Source: Lineus longissimus
Lineage: Eukaryota > Nemertea > Pilidiophora > Heteronemertea > Lineidae
Direction of reading: 5' to 3'
Length of the DNA stretch: 64,000 nt
Assembly: GCF_910592395.1 (NCBI RefSeq)
Contig: NC_088319.1
Location: 17,174,001 to 17,238,000 of the forward strand
Each line of letters starts with the position of its first letter. Position 1 is the first letter of the stretch. A program made the position numbers and the translations under genes. Under the pieces are notes generated by a model. It had not been told where the DNA came from, did not search any database, and saw nothing but the letters and a program-made list of their open reading frames with translations. Shown here piece after piece: positions 10,464 to 35,123 of the stretch.

Positions 10464-13260
10464 GTAAGTACTGTTAAGAATCTGTGTCATATTTGGGATA
10501 AGTCTAACATTCCACAAGCAGCCTTGCAAGAGATAAGATTTTGCTTTCTCTTCCTTGATGTTGCCACATGTATGGTTATTGTAACTTGCACCCTGGTAGC
10601 TGGTGACATCTCTGCCAAATTTGTATCAAGAGGCAGCCTCTTCATCTGCACCACAACCTTTTCATGTTAATGCTTGTGAATGTACATTGTAATGATAGGA
10701 TAGGAGGAAGCATCCCTCGACCTGTATGCACCCTCCCATTCCAATTCCAACTAGGCGACCACTGTACCTCCTCTCTTTGCCTACATACTTCGCCAAGGTG
10801 ACTCATGTGAGATCATCAATTAGCATCTCATTGGTGTCAATACCCAATCTTGAAAGTAATCAAAATTTCTGAAGTGAGATGGCACTGCATGTGTTTGTTC
10901 CTGCTGACTTTCCAGACAACTGCAGTATGTAACTGAATTAAATCTAAGTTCCACTACGAACTTGACTACACTGCTTTAATAGTCAAGTTCCACTACCATG
11001 ACAACTAGCAGCAGGAGGAAAGTACACAGCATGGCACACTTGCATTATGTAGTGGATGCTGTGATGTGTTGCATAGAATTTATGTTCTGAGTTTCTGCTG
11101 CATGATAGTTCAAATCATGCCCAGTGTTGTTTGGTATGGCTGTGCTAATTCCATAGAATAGACGCCACTTGCACAATAGGGGGGTTGACAAAGGCCTGTT
11201 GTTATTGGTCAATTGGAGTTGAAAGGAGTTGTTCAAGCCTTGTGGAGGTCTTGTATTGAATGGGCATGTCTGAATCAGACCAAGGAAAGGAGGGCAATAT
11301 GGTGGTTGGAAATGGAATGGGGTAAGGTACAGATTTTGTGGATTTGTCAAATTTCACATTTTGTCAAATACAGTTCAACTATTCAACCGTGTTTTACTGC
11401 CCTCTGATGTGGAGGTCTGAGAATTGAACTACCACAACCAGAAACACAATTCTCCACCAGTCCAATGTCTCCCTGACTGGCTATAGGCCTACATCCATAC
11501 CCTGTTTGTGTATTGTTTGAGAACAATACAGTGGCTTTTTCCACTTACAGAGTGCTTCATAGGTTTTGTATGTAGGCCGAACTTGGCTATGGGATAGGTT
11601 TGACCGTGTGACAGTCTTGGTGGAAGTGGTTGTCATTAACCCAAGCAACTCTGATACCAGAGCCCAGCCCTGGGCTATCCTCTCAAATTATCTGAAGGTT
11701 TTTTGTTGATACATGTTAATTTTTTATGCAACCATACCCCATGAAATGTATTCTTTCATAACAAGATTCATGTTACATATATGTAATGTATTTGAATCCA
11801 GGTCAACAAGAACTCCATAAGGAATTTCCTCATGGAGTTCTTGTTGATCTACCCAGCCCTGTCGGCAAAGTTAAGCAATGCCGAGTGTGGTTGGTGGATG
11901 GGTGACTGTGAAAATAGGGAGTTTTCATAAAGCCTTTGAAACGCCAACTGAATCACCCATCCCATTGTTTGATGCTGAATGACCAGCTCCTGAATGACCT
12001 GATCATCATGTCGAACGCTGGGGCAGGTGTTCGCTTTGGCGATTCAGGGGATTTGCAAAAACTCACTATTATACCTGTGACTTTTAACCTAAGCTATATC
12101 AACAAACTTTTCAATGATATTTTTCCATCGCCACTCACCTTTATCATGTCACTTCTTTCAGAGCGGGAAAGGTGTCATCTGACAAGGATCCTTTGATTAA
12201 CAACAACCAGGCGGAGCCACCAACCAAAAGCATGTCGGGGGAGAAGAAGACGGTGGTTCAGATCGCCACCGTCGTATTGTCATACTGGACGATATCGATA
12301 TCAATGGTATTCGCCAACAAGTATCTCCTCGGAGGGAAACATTCTGAAAGTGACATATCATTATTCGTGGCCTGGTTCCAGTGCCTTGTAACAGTATTCT
12401 CCGTCATAATTGGGACATACACATCGAGGATATGCCGCGGATCTGACGCTAAAATCCCACTAGTCTCGCAGAAAGTCCTACTGTCAAAAAATATGTTGAT
12501 ACTTTCAGCGTTATTTGTTGGCATGTTGACTTTTAATAACCTTTGCCTGAAACATGTTGGTGTGGCGTTTTTCCAAGTTGCCCGTTCCCTAACGTTGATC
12601 TTCACTGTGATCTTCTCGGCACTTATTCTTGGAAAGCCGCAGTCAAAGCAGACAATTGGATGTTGTTTAATTGTCGTCTCGGGGTTCTGTCTTGGGGTAA
12701 ATCAGGAGGGCATTGCAGGGACATTGTCCTACCGCGGCGTAATCTATGGCGTCACAACCAGTCTCTTCGTGTCGCTGGTCGGGATCTTCACGAAAAGAGC
12801 ACTCGAATTAGTAGAGAAGGATGTTGTGAAAGTGACATTTTACAACAACGTGAATTCGGCGGTGATGTTTATACCACTGGTTATCGCCACTAGTCAACTG
12901 ATGGTCGTATTCCAAGAGAAATCCAGCGATATTACATTTTGGATCTTTTTAATCTTATCAGGTATGCTGAGCTTCCTGATTGGCTGGGCTAGTAACATGC
13001 AAATCGACTATACGTCCCCGATTACACATCATATCAGTAATAACACCAAAGCGGTCCTACAGACTGTTATTGCCGTCCTGTGGTACCAGGAGACTAAACT
13101 GTTCCTGTGGTGGTGTAGTAATCTCCTTGTTATAACCGGTGCATTCCTTTACGCAATGGTAAAGATGCGTGAACAGAGGGCGCTAGCATCATCAACAGCG
13201 ACTATTTCGGCTATGGAGGCTGGAGAGAACGATACAAAAAATGGCGTCCAAAAAGCTTAA
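10432..13260 (+). CDS. SLC35C1: GDP-fucose transporter, SLC35C1 (2 coding exons)
   Basis: Main exon 12162-13260 encodes a nucleotide-sugar transporter with about ten membrane segments. Family signatures are SISMVFANKYLL near the N-terminus, TFNNLCLKHVGVAFFQVARS (including the Arg mutated in human leukocyte adhesion deficiency II), VTFYNNVNSAV, and TSPITHHISNNTKAVLQT followed by ETKLFLWWCSN. It imports GDP-fucose into the Golgi lumen for fucosyltransferases. The main exon opens with an acceptor (TTCTTTCAG at 12153-12161) and no ATG until 12231. A 32-nt exon at 10432-10463 has a good acceptor (TTTTTCTACAG), an ATG at 10453 and a GTAAGT donor. It joins in phase to give MASVAGKVSSDK..., 369 aa in total, close to the human 364 aa. 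The main exon is certain; the start exon is inferred. The fallback start is the ATG at 12231. The C-terminus is a short polar tail. AATAAA hexamers at 14391 and 15207 are candidate poly(A) signals. Confidence 0.92.
10958..10990. repeat. 9-bp perfect inverted repeat
   Basis: GAACTTGAC at 10958-10966 and GTCAAGTTC at 10982-10990 form a stem with a 15-nt loop, embedded in repeated AAGTTCCACTAC sequence. This may be the remnant of a small inverted-repeat element in the SLC35C1 intron. Confidence 0.35.
11803..11911 (+). repeat. 5S-rRNA-like element with a near-perfect 45-bp palindrome (SINE3-like remnant)
   Basis: 11836-11910 resembles the internal control region half of eukaryotic 5S rRNA. GTTCTTGTTGATCT matches the GATCTCGTCTGATCT region, AAGTTAAGCAATGCC matches the A box, and TGGTTGGTGGATGGGTGAC matches the intermediate element and C box. 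The segment 11803-11847 is palindromic: TCAACAAGAACTCCAT pairs with ATGGAGTTCTTGTTGA, with only a short imperfect centre. So the 5' part of the 5S-like sequence is also present inverted. It is too diverged and incomplete to be a functional 5S gene. A 5S-derived SINE or pseudogene is the simplest reading. Confidence 0.55.
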
Positions 13261-15212
13261 CATTTGAGAGTGTGGTGAGTGTGTAGTCTTTGATGACTGT
13301 GATGGAACAGGGTGTTTAGTTAGAGCCATACCAGGAATCAAACATGAATGTGTAATTTTCTTTGTAAGCTCTACCTCGGTTGATACATTGTGTGTTCCGG
13401 TCTTGCCGAAAATTTAGGAAAACTTGCAAAATAACATCGCGTCCATTTTATAAATATAAAAGAGTGAGTGACTTCTGCTACTTGATAGTTTCTCTCCATT
13501 GTTTGATTTAATATCTGTTTCTTTATCAAATGTTTGGTTACCGGTACTAAAAAGATAACTCTTCTTCAAGGTTTTTTGAGGAGACGGTCCCTCAGCTCTT
13601 TTGAAGGTTCAGCTGAATCAAAAGGTTTTCTTTTTGTCACCATATTCAAATGTATAGTATAGATTTTTTTTAAGAACCGTCCAGCAGTTACATCCAATGT
13701 ATTGCTTTCAATCAGCTGTTACAATTTATATCAAGTTCAAGTCTGAATTTCATCTTTGGTCTTTGCCAGAATATGTACAATGATTGTCCCAGTGATACCT
13801 GACCTTGAGGCAATCTTTGATCAGAGGCACTTAACCCCTGCTGAATACAGTCCACCCAAACTTGATGCAGAGTGTCCTAAAACAACAGATATTTCTACTA
13901 TCGTTGGGCTCAAGGCACCAGTATCAGTTGAGAGGGGAATCGCCACAGTCAGGTTGTACATTTCAGACAGTAGTCGCAGTCCCTCCCCGGCTATTACTTT
14001 ATTAAAGTGATGTTTTATATTGTAATAAGAACAATTTGAGTATAGAGTGTTAATATCGTTTTATATTATGGTTGTAAATACGCTTTTGGTCCGTCCATCT
14101 ATCTGTGTGTGAATTTCTCAGATAGGTGATTATTTTTTCAAAACAATTTGTTGCTTTTTCGATAAGCATATGTTATAACATAAGTGTCGAGTACTTTGTA
14201 TTTCAATTAGCATTCCAAAGAAATTGCTTATGAGAGTATATTCATTTATTCATTGTTGACAACATCAGTTTGTATAACAACTGCTGTTGTATCTGAATGT
14301 TGGGGAAACAGAATATTTAGTTCTATGACTTACACAGGACTGGGCTTTTCCTGACCTTGTATGTGTCGTATGTATGATGAGCACATGTGGAATAAATGTA
14401 CCTTTCACCTTCAATACGCGATGTTCAGGATAGATGTTAAACTAGACTGTTAACCCAGAAATAATGTGCCTTTTTTCATCACATTCACTGATAATCACTA
14501 TGAAAGAAATCCAAAGAAACCAACAATCATTTTGTAATATAGCACTCGGGCAGTTGAATGTTGTTGGCCACTTTCAGTTTAAGGTTTTGGCACCAGATGT
14601 CAGGACAGGCATTCTGCAGTGATTTAAGTGAAACTGGGTGGAGTCGTACATAAGTTGAATTATAACCAGAAGAGATGAAATGGCTGTGTTTTACTTCAGG
14701 CTGGAGGTATTAAAACAACTGATAAACTCACAGAACACGTTTATTCTGTGATTTTTTTTCTGAGAAAAGTTAAAAATTGGGTGAATTACATGTACCAGTG
14801 GTAGATTGTAATATTGCATTTGCAGCCTGGTTGAACTCAGTCATATTTTATCCTCTGCTCTGTTATGAATCTCAACCTTATTTGCAGTACATCCAATGTC
14901 TAAAAGTGAAAGCATTGTGGGTATCTATGGAGACCTAGGTATGTCATGTTTGAAAGCTGCACAGCGCAGAATGAGGTGTTCATTTTCAAATCTGAAGCTT
15001 GATAATACATGTATACAAACAACCGATGTAATGAATTAGCTAGAGTCATTGATGTTTGTTTTGTAAAACACTGCAATCTAAAGTGATGCATTATGTCCAA
15101 GCAATATTTTCAAGTTCAAAAAAGAATATCAGATTTCTATATTATTCATAGGAAATGTTTATATTTATATACTGTCACTTCTCCAGAATAGTTTAGTATG
15201 TTAACAAATAAA
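13261..15212 (+). other. SLC35C1 3' UTR (inferred extent)
   Basis: AT-rich sequence after the SLC35C1 stop without a credible gene. AATAAA hexamers at 14391-14396 and 15207-15212 are candidate polyadenylation signals, giving 3' UTRs of about 1.15 or 1.95 kb. An 84-codon open frame at 13756-14010 has no recognisable features and is treated as chance. Confidence 0.35.
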
Positions 15213-18200
15213 ATGGTTTTGGTTTGTCTATTCAGTTGTTGTTTTGGCAATTTATAACTGACCAAGTTGGAAACAGCGGACATCCAGAGACAGAAGGTCT
15301 GCTGGACAATCTCTTGCATCATCAAAGGCCTTCCATTTTCATGTATGGCCCGTCGGTGATCTGTCTCATCTGGCTCGTAACCTTGCCTAAACCCTCCCCC
15401 TGATGAGAATCCACGGCGACCCGCAACTCAGAAAAACCCAGTTTTCATCCAACCGACCCCTGTGCACTTAAGATTCCTTCCAAGGTTCAAGGTCTCGAGA
15501 AATGAAGATAATATATTCTCTGGCTTCATTACTGCAAGCAGACATCAGATCATACCTCATTGGAATATTCAGATGAGGGTGGGGCACTCACTGGTGCTGC
15601 TACCTCCAGGAGAAATGATGAACTACAGGCTGGTGGAAAATGGGAAGTCTGTTCCAGAATAACTTGGGAACAGTTCTGTGTACATTTTCCACCTCCTGCT
15701 ACATGATAATGCATGTCAAGTTCTAGCGACATGGAATGTAATAATGATGTATGGAACCCAGATCTTTCTCAGCCCTATGATGCTCATGTTGCTTGGCAAC
15801 TGAATCAGACTTGGGCGTTGATGTTCTGCAGAAGCGGTTCACGTCTGCCTGTATCTTGTGATGCAGCACTGTATCCTCGGTTTATGGTGAATCACGTTAA
15901 CTGATTACGGATGCCAAGATTTCAGGGTGGGGTACTCTTTAGCTACTCGCATGACCTTGAAGGAGCCAGGACTATGATGGAGGAGGTTTGGTACTCCAGA
16001 ATGCAATTTCAGTTGGCATCAATTGAAGCTGCTAAAGAAACAGCTGGAATGTTTCTGTTCGCATCATAAGATTTCAATGTATTTGGTCATTTAGGTGGAA
16101 AAACTGAGAGGGGGCTCTTGGGGTTGGTCCTATGCAACAAACATTTTGTAATCACTCGTGCAGATAATCTGCACAGCATGGTGAAAAACGCTCAACCATC
16201 TCCCGATCCTTCTATCCGTGGCTATTCACAGTGAAGAGACTTGCCAAAGGATGCAATTTGAAGGACGATACCTGAGAGTACAATATCAGGTGCCTCTTAA
16301 CGAGGAACGAGAGTCATTAATAACCCACTGGAATGCAAACATTTTGCCGATAGCAGGCAATCGAATGATAAATATCTGGAGAAATGTCAGGGGTCGCCAT
16401 ATGATATTGATTGGTTGTTTAGTCACTGGATGTCTTGCAGGTCGTCGACATAAATGTCACATGCGTAAATCGACCTGCGACTGACAGATGCTGTCCTGGT
16501 AAAGACATGTCCTTATTACAGAGGTGATATTGAACAGAAATCCTGGAGATTACCTGTAACACAACGCCCCAACTAATTTGCTAGTTCTATCGTGTTCAGG
16601 AGACCCTGGTCTCACCGACAGCGGGAATAAATTTGACAATGTACAGGTCGTTGTCCTCTTGAGGTCACTATACCAGTGAACCAGGGTTTTGACACTTACC
16701 GCTACAAAAGTTGTTTCACCTTATGACATTCTCGATGGATGAGGAGGACTAGATTGACCCATGTACCCTTTGACCAGATTATCCTCAGTTTGGCTCTTTT
16801 ATGGATAAGGAGTGGCCAAGTTACCATAATCCTTGTTCAATCAAGATGCCATGGACAGACAGTGTGGCATTATCACACGATATGAGTCCAAGTCGCCAAT
16901 TATTGCGATGAACAGTTATAAATAGTTCAAGTAATGCACCTTACGAAATGTCAGCTAGTTCTCCAGCGTTCAGATATTGTGATTAGCTCAATCAAGTGCC
17001 TAACCATTCAAATAACCAAGTGAGGGCCGGAAAGGCACAAGTCTCACTTAGAAATGGTTTTTGCTAAAATATTTTTCCTGCTTCTGTGATGCTGCTTGAA
17101 TACCATGAGCAGTAAACCGAGTGAATCTACCCGCAATTTCTATTTTGACAAACACAGATTTCTGGAACACCAAGCTTATTTTAGTCCCAAACCTTACGTT
17201 TGATGTCTGTCGGAACAAATTGATCCTAAGTCACCAATAACATCTCGCGCAGTTTGCCAAGCTCCTCCAATGCTGACGCACAGATATGATATATCGACAC
17301 AATAATCAATCGAAGACGTATATTATGATATTTTAATCCCCTGGATCCATTCCGTACCACACAGTCACACCCAATATATAAGGTCAACATCGATCCAACG
17401 TCATGTGACAGCTCAGCCACTGGAAACAGGCTGCAGTGGAGTACATTCACCTTATTCAGTACAGAGGGGGCAAAGTTGGCGCTGTCCTACTTGGTCACAC
17501 CTGCCGGGCCCAAAAAGTCATTTAGTATAACAAGCCAAGGCTACCCGAGGCAACTGCCAGCCATTTTCAGTTGTATCAATGGAACTGGTGAATTAGGTAG
17601 TGGGTATCGACGATCAACACTTATCAAGTGATCTCCTCATGAAGCCGTTTCGAGTACAGAACATTCATTTTGAACTTTGAACTTTGGAAACAAATGGAAA
17701 GAGAACAATTGGACTGTCCTGATATTGCTTCCATTACGACTTGTGGGGATGTTTGCCCAAGTGAACTAGCATCGCCCATCAAGTCACGATCAAACTGCAA
17801 CTCATTACAATGGAATAAGGACACAAGACACAATTAATAGACTTTCCACATTTTATTGTTACTTGATAGCGCAAGTTCAGATATAAATACCACATTTCTT
17901 CAGACTCGTCCCATCCTAGGTTTGAAAATTCCAAACATTTCCAACTGAAACTTGACAAAAGACCAAAAACAATATCCCATAATGCATTACATTTCAGATG
18001 CTTTAAGTCGGCAATTTTTCCTTGAAAATTTGTGGTTATCGTTGGAATTTTCTTTACAGCCGTTCCAGCATGATAGAGTGGGACGAGTCCATTAACTGTC
18101 AGGGACCAAGGGTGAAGACAACAAGTGAAGTTTCCCCTCTACTTTTTGAATATCTTTTCCGAAATTGAAATCTTACCGCAATCAGAGCACCGTACATCGC

Positions 18201-21200
18201 TCACCATTTGTCATTAATCATACTTTAAGAAGTCTCAAATGTTGGGGAAAGTGCATGTTTTGATTAACTCAGTCCCCGACAGTTTCATTTTGTATTATTC
18301 TTCACTGAACACTTTAGAATACACTTACAAACTTGGCCTGCTCATACAAATGATGACACAGACCATAAGACAACTAGACACCGTCCTGCTCAAGTTAGCG
18401 CTATCTGCAGCGCTGGCAGGGTCCGAATAGTCTCCTTCGAAACAAAGCCCTAGTCTTGAATAGGTGCACTGCAAGACTGATTTTCAGCGCCACATTTAAC
18501 CCAAAGACAAGAATGATATCAAGGTCACAACACCAATCACCCTGATAACAAGCATTTCTAGTTTTCAAAACTTTCAGGACAATACGCGGATGAATGTCCA
18601 GGAAAAGGGTGAAGTTACTCACACCAAGAATGAGACTTACAGTGCACGAAGAGTCAGGCACACACAATTCCTCACACCCATCAAAATTGGACTTTCAATC
18701 AGTGAGAAAACTCACAGTATTGAAACTAGTCCAACAAGGCCCTCCTTTTTGAAAGGTCATCTGCAGCCAATCTATGGCAGGTCAACTTACAAGTTGCTTA
18801 CCATGGCTGGAGATGTGCGTGGGAAAAAACCTTGTCAGATATACCTTCACCGCAGAGACATTATACTGCCGAAGGGTAAATAACACCCTCGGCAGAATTT
18901 CGGACCCCATCCTAATCCTATAAACACTGGATACTAACCACAGCACGAATTTTGAATTCTCGGGAGAAAATACAAATTGTCGAGAAATTTTCACTATTCT
19001 GGAAATGACCATATAAGACTACAGTTGCCATAGTAACAGTCATTTCCCAATCATGAAAAAATCACCAAGGATTCCCTATTATGAAAGCTTGGAAAAGAAG
19101 GCTAAATACGAATGAAAAAATTCTTCACATTTGACTAAATATGGTACAGACCGGGTGAGCAGAATGCTACAAGGGGTCAAGGCCATTCATACAATGTCAA
19201 GGTCATTATGTACAATACGTCTGCTCGTCTATGAAGAGTAGAGGAATTCATACTGAATCAAGTCAAGAAATGTCAAGATAGTTGAAAATCTTTTTAAGAT
19301 GTCTAATTTTCCGAAAAAATTTCAATTGAGTTCTCCACCATGTCATATTCGCAAATTTTGTTCGTTCTGCAGTTGGTGTTTTTCTGACTGACCGTTTGAG
19401 CACCCGCGACTGCCAAAAGCAGTCGTATCTAAAGATTAAAACAATTGGTCCATCAAGCACAACGAAGTGCAAGTACAAGTGAGATTTTTAATCAAATTGT
19501 GCTTTGGGTGGTCATTCACTGAAATGAACATAAGTAAATATTGCAGATTTCACCCGAAGTTTGCCTGGACCGCCTGTATTTGATGTGCAATTTTCCATTT
19601 GAAATGTACAAGTGCTCAAAGTAAACACAGGGTGAAACATTATGATGAACACGGCTGATTATTAGACACAAGAGGCAAAATAGTGGAAAGACGGTGAACT
19701 GAATACAATGAACAGTCAACTCGCAACGAATAGAATCAGAGCGAAACATGGTCTACGAATTACAGAGCGCTTTTATCTACATTAACAGAACTCTGCAAGG
19801 TGGTCAGACTCGCAATCAAGCCTCAGTCCAGGAGTCCATTTTCCGAAGACAGTCCACTCAAATCCCTGAAGTCAAGTTTGAAGCTGCACTCGACAATATC
19901 CACACATCTCTCGAGACAAATGTCTTCTTATTCTGTCCTCAAGGAGTAAACAGGTTCAATTAGATTTCAAGTATTCGTCTTGGGACTGTCGGCCAGAAAT
20001 TGGAATCCCGGGGGAACCAAGTGGTACACATAGAAACAATGATATACAGTGAATGTGAGGCAGCGTTTTATCCTTCCAGCAAGTCTCGTTAAAATCACCC
20101 TCGTTCCCGAGGTTATTACAGGTACATCCACCGGTCTTAATAGCCAAGGTTGGCTGAAATCCTACAAAGGCATCTCATATTGACCACATAATATTCACCG
20201 CTATTGGCAATCATTTGTCACAGAATGCCAACACCCCAACTAGAACCAAACTTGATTCAATCTTTTCATCAAGATGCCAAAAAATGTCGCCAAGGCAAAA
20301 ATTTTATTTTTTAAAGTCAAGATAGCTTTTATTGACGTAACTTCACATTACACAAAACAATATTCAATGTCATTCACAGAGGATTACCTTTGGTTTATAG
20401 TATACAAACCCTACACCCCCTGTCAAGATGACATGGACTTGTCCAAAGCTTCACTTCTTAGCACTGGAACAGTTCATGTCAAGCCCAACAGGGATAAGTT
20501 TTCGTTGAGGACCCAATTTCATGAAATTGTGTTAAGAACAAAGGCTGTCCTAGAAAAATATGCCCCACCGACAATACCTAACGAGGAAAGTGGGACATCT
20601 TTTTCTTGGACGTCTTCTTGAATATGCCAAATTGCCCTCCATTTGACTTGTAACATTGCCTCTCATGATATTGCCAACTTTGCTCTGATTTCTGCACAAC
20701 TTGTTATCGCAACAATGATTTGATTTGCGATAAAAACGTCGGCGATGACGTGGCGATATGATGACTGACAGCGTCAGCCAAGACGGAGCGTACTTTCTTC
20801 ATTGCTATCATCCGAATTATAAATAATTACATGCAAAAATTCTCGTATACAGTCAAAGCATTCAGTCTATAGAAGTTGCTAAAAGGTTGCGACAAGTGAA
20901 GCATTGCTTTCGAGCCATGAAGACAAGTGAATATACAGATTTCTCAGGCTACTTTATACATTTACAATACAACTAGTCTATTTTCACAAGTAGTAGGCTT
21001 CGTGCACTGGCCACAGAAACGCCGACCATACTTTGTTTTTAAATGACAACAAGAAGACTTATTATCCCAGAGACAAACCGTTTAAAAAAGTCCCGTCCAG
21101 AGCCGCTAACCCCCAATGAGAGCTATCGGGAACCGTCTCCAAAAATGTCCCTTTCTTGAGTATTTTTGACCAAAGTATTAGTATCTTTCTCACCTACAAT

Positions 21201-21503
21201 AACTTTGACCTCGAACCGTGATATTAGTTATTACAGGGAATCGTATTCGCCGGGAATTAGTTGTCTTTTTGAGATTTTTTAAAAACCAAGATTGGCCAAC
21301 CTTCCTTGCATCCAGTTTTTATGTGGACAAATGAAGGCTTAAATAAACAGTAACCTACAGTTACATCCATGCCTTTATTACACAACAGTAGATTGAAAAA
21401 TATATTTACGATGTGAAGTGACATGACTTGGTCGTCGTGGCCGTGTCGTGCAGCTGTGATAATATCTGCTGTCGACACATCTACTGGTGATCAACGTAAC
21501 CCT
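15213..21503. other. Gene-poor region between convergent SLC35C1 and GNB1
   Basis: No exon of a recognisable family on either strand; open frames are short and AT-rich. A minus-strand AATAAA at 17852-17857 could end a very long GNB1 3' UTR. Nothing else is supported. Confidence 0.3.
21374..21379 (-). promoter_or_regulatory. Candidate GNB1 polyadenylation signal
   Basis: AATAAA on the minus strand 1.7 kb downstream of the GNB1 stop. Others occur nearby and at 17852, so the choice of site is uncertain. Confidence 0.25.
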
Positions 21504-21630
21504 ACAGGGTGTCCAAAAACATGCCAGCAGCACTCTTGATATCAGTAATATCTGCTTTGAATATTGACAAAACTGCACAAAATCATGAAGTTATCAAATA
21601 GTTCAGACAAGACATTTTTGGACACCCTGT
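21504..21630. mobile_element. 127-bp MITE with 16-bp perfect terminal inverted repeats
   Basis: ACAGGGTGTCCAAAAA at 21504-21519 is matched by its exact reverse complement at 21615-21630. The interior is AT-rich with no coding capacity. CAGGGTGTCC-type ends are common on DNA transposons of animals. No clear target-site duplication flanks the ends. Non-autonomous, and it lies in the presumed GNB1 3' region. Confidence 0.75.
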
Positions 21631-23111
21631 CCACCCCTTAGAGCCTGAATAGGACTATGCCAACGCATTGAAATCCTGTTACAGACTAATCCACAGAGGA
21701 CACAACAGGGGTTAGGGGTTTACCGAGCATGCTCATAACCCACCAGGACATATTTGAAACGGATGAGAATCGAGAATGCTCGGCGCTTAATGGCAGTATT
21801 TTACAAATGGACTCGGAAATGAAGGGCCGACCAAACTCGTCAACGAAACAGGGGGTTAACGCCCCAATGAAACATGTAGTAACGTCCCATGATCCTCCAC
21901 TAGGGAGGATTAAACCAGTTCCTCTACTTAGGTTAGACGTCGACTACTGTAACCACTTTGGTTTGTGATAACGCACTAGTATGAAATATATCAAAGTACA
22001 TGTATAGGCGAGTCAAATAAATAAAACTGTTAAACAAGTATGGCAATATGTACCTACAGTCATTCTAATTCCACAACATCTCTTCATTTTTAAATTCTTT
22101 TTTTATACTTTTATATTCTAAAGCAGTGTTTTACAAGTAACTACACTCAGGCCTCATGATTTGTTACGAAGTGAAAAAATGTTCTCGTACATACGAAAGC
22201 CGACGACATTCCAACAGAACGCCGTCAAGCGATTAAGACTCGCAGAACTTTACAAGGATTCTCGTTACAGATCCTCACTGACTTATTATCATAATAATTA
22301 TTCGTTCTTAGTTTCACTTTGAACCCTCGCGACCGCCAGTCATACACGTTGTCCCATAGTTCTCCTATAGATGGCGCCCTATGATCTTTTGCATATTTCT
22401 CTGGTCGGGGACAGTGTGCTCGACGGACTTCGTGCATTAGTACGACATCGTGTACGAATCTTTAGCACATTTGGGTGTGAAACGATATTCCACCGCGGTG
22501 AAAACTATGGATAGAGCGAGAATGAAATGCAAGTTACAATTTCTCTAAAGACAACATTTTATCGTGTGATCATGTTCTTGGTTGTCAACGCTCACGGAAC
22601 ACATTCAAAGGCTTCTACCGTCTGCTCCTCCAAAGTCATGATAATCCAAGCAAACTGCATCTTTCCAACTCTCAGTGTCAATATCCTTGAAGTCTTAGCA
22701 ACACACAGTACAATAAATGAATGTGTCTACGATATAATTTGGGTATACGTTAAATCAGGACACCTATCTTCTGACATAGAGTGGCGTCTGATTCAATATT
22801 AAAACAATGGGTGGCGGTTTGTGAATTAGTGTAACGAATTACCGACAAAAGCCAGAGTTGTAGATACTGATTGAATGATGATCAAATAACCCATGTACAC
22901 AACACGTTTTGATTCCATAATGAGGTCCCATCACATCTTTGTGCTAACGATAATCACCACGTTGAATCCATCCAGTGCGCGATTTTACCATGGTGCTAAT
23001 ACACCGTTTGTGTCCTACACGAAAGATCTCGCAGTCACATATGTAACTTGCATATCACCTGATTACGACTAGGGTCTGGATACATGCACACTATGAGCAT
23101 TCCGATGATGT

Positions 23112-35123
<12,012 letters not shown>

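Noticed and set aside
12258-12605. 115-codon minus-strand frame
   Set aside because: Antisense shadow of the SLC35C1 coding exon.
13756-14010. 84-codon plus-strand frame after SLC35C1
   Set aside because: Lies in the probable 3' UTR and shows no domain or splice context.
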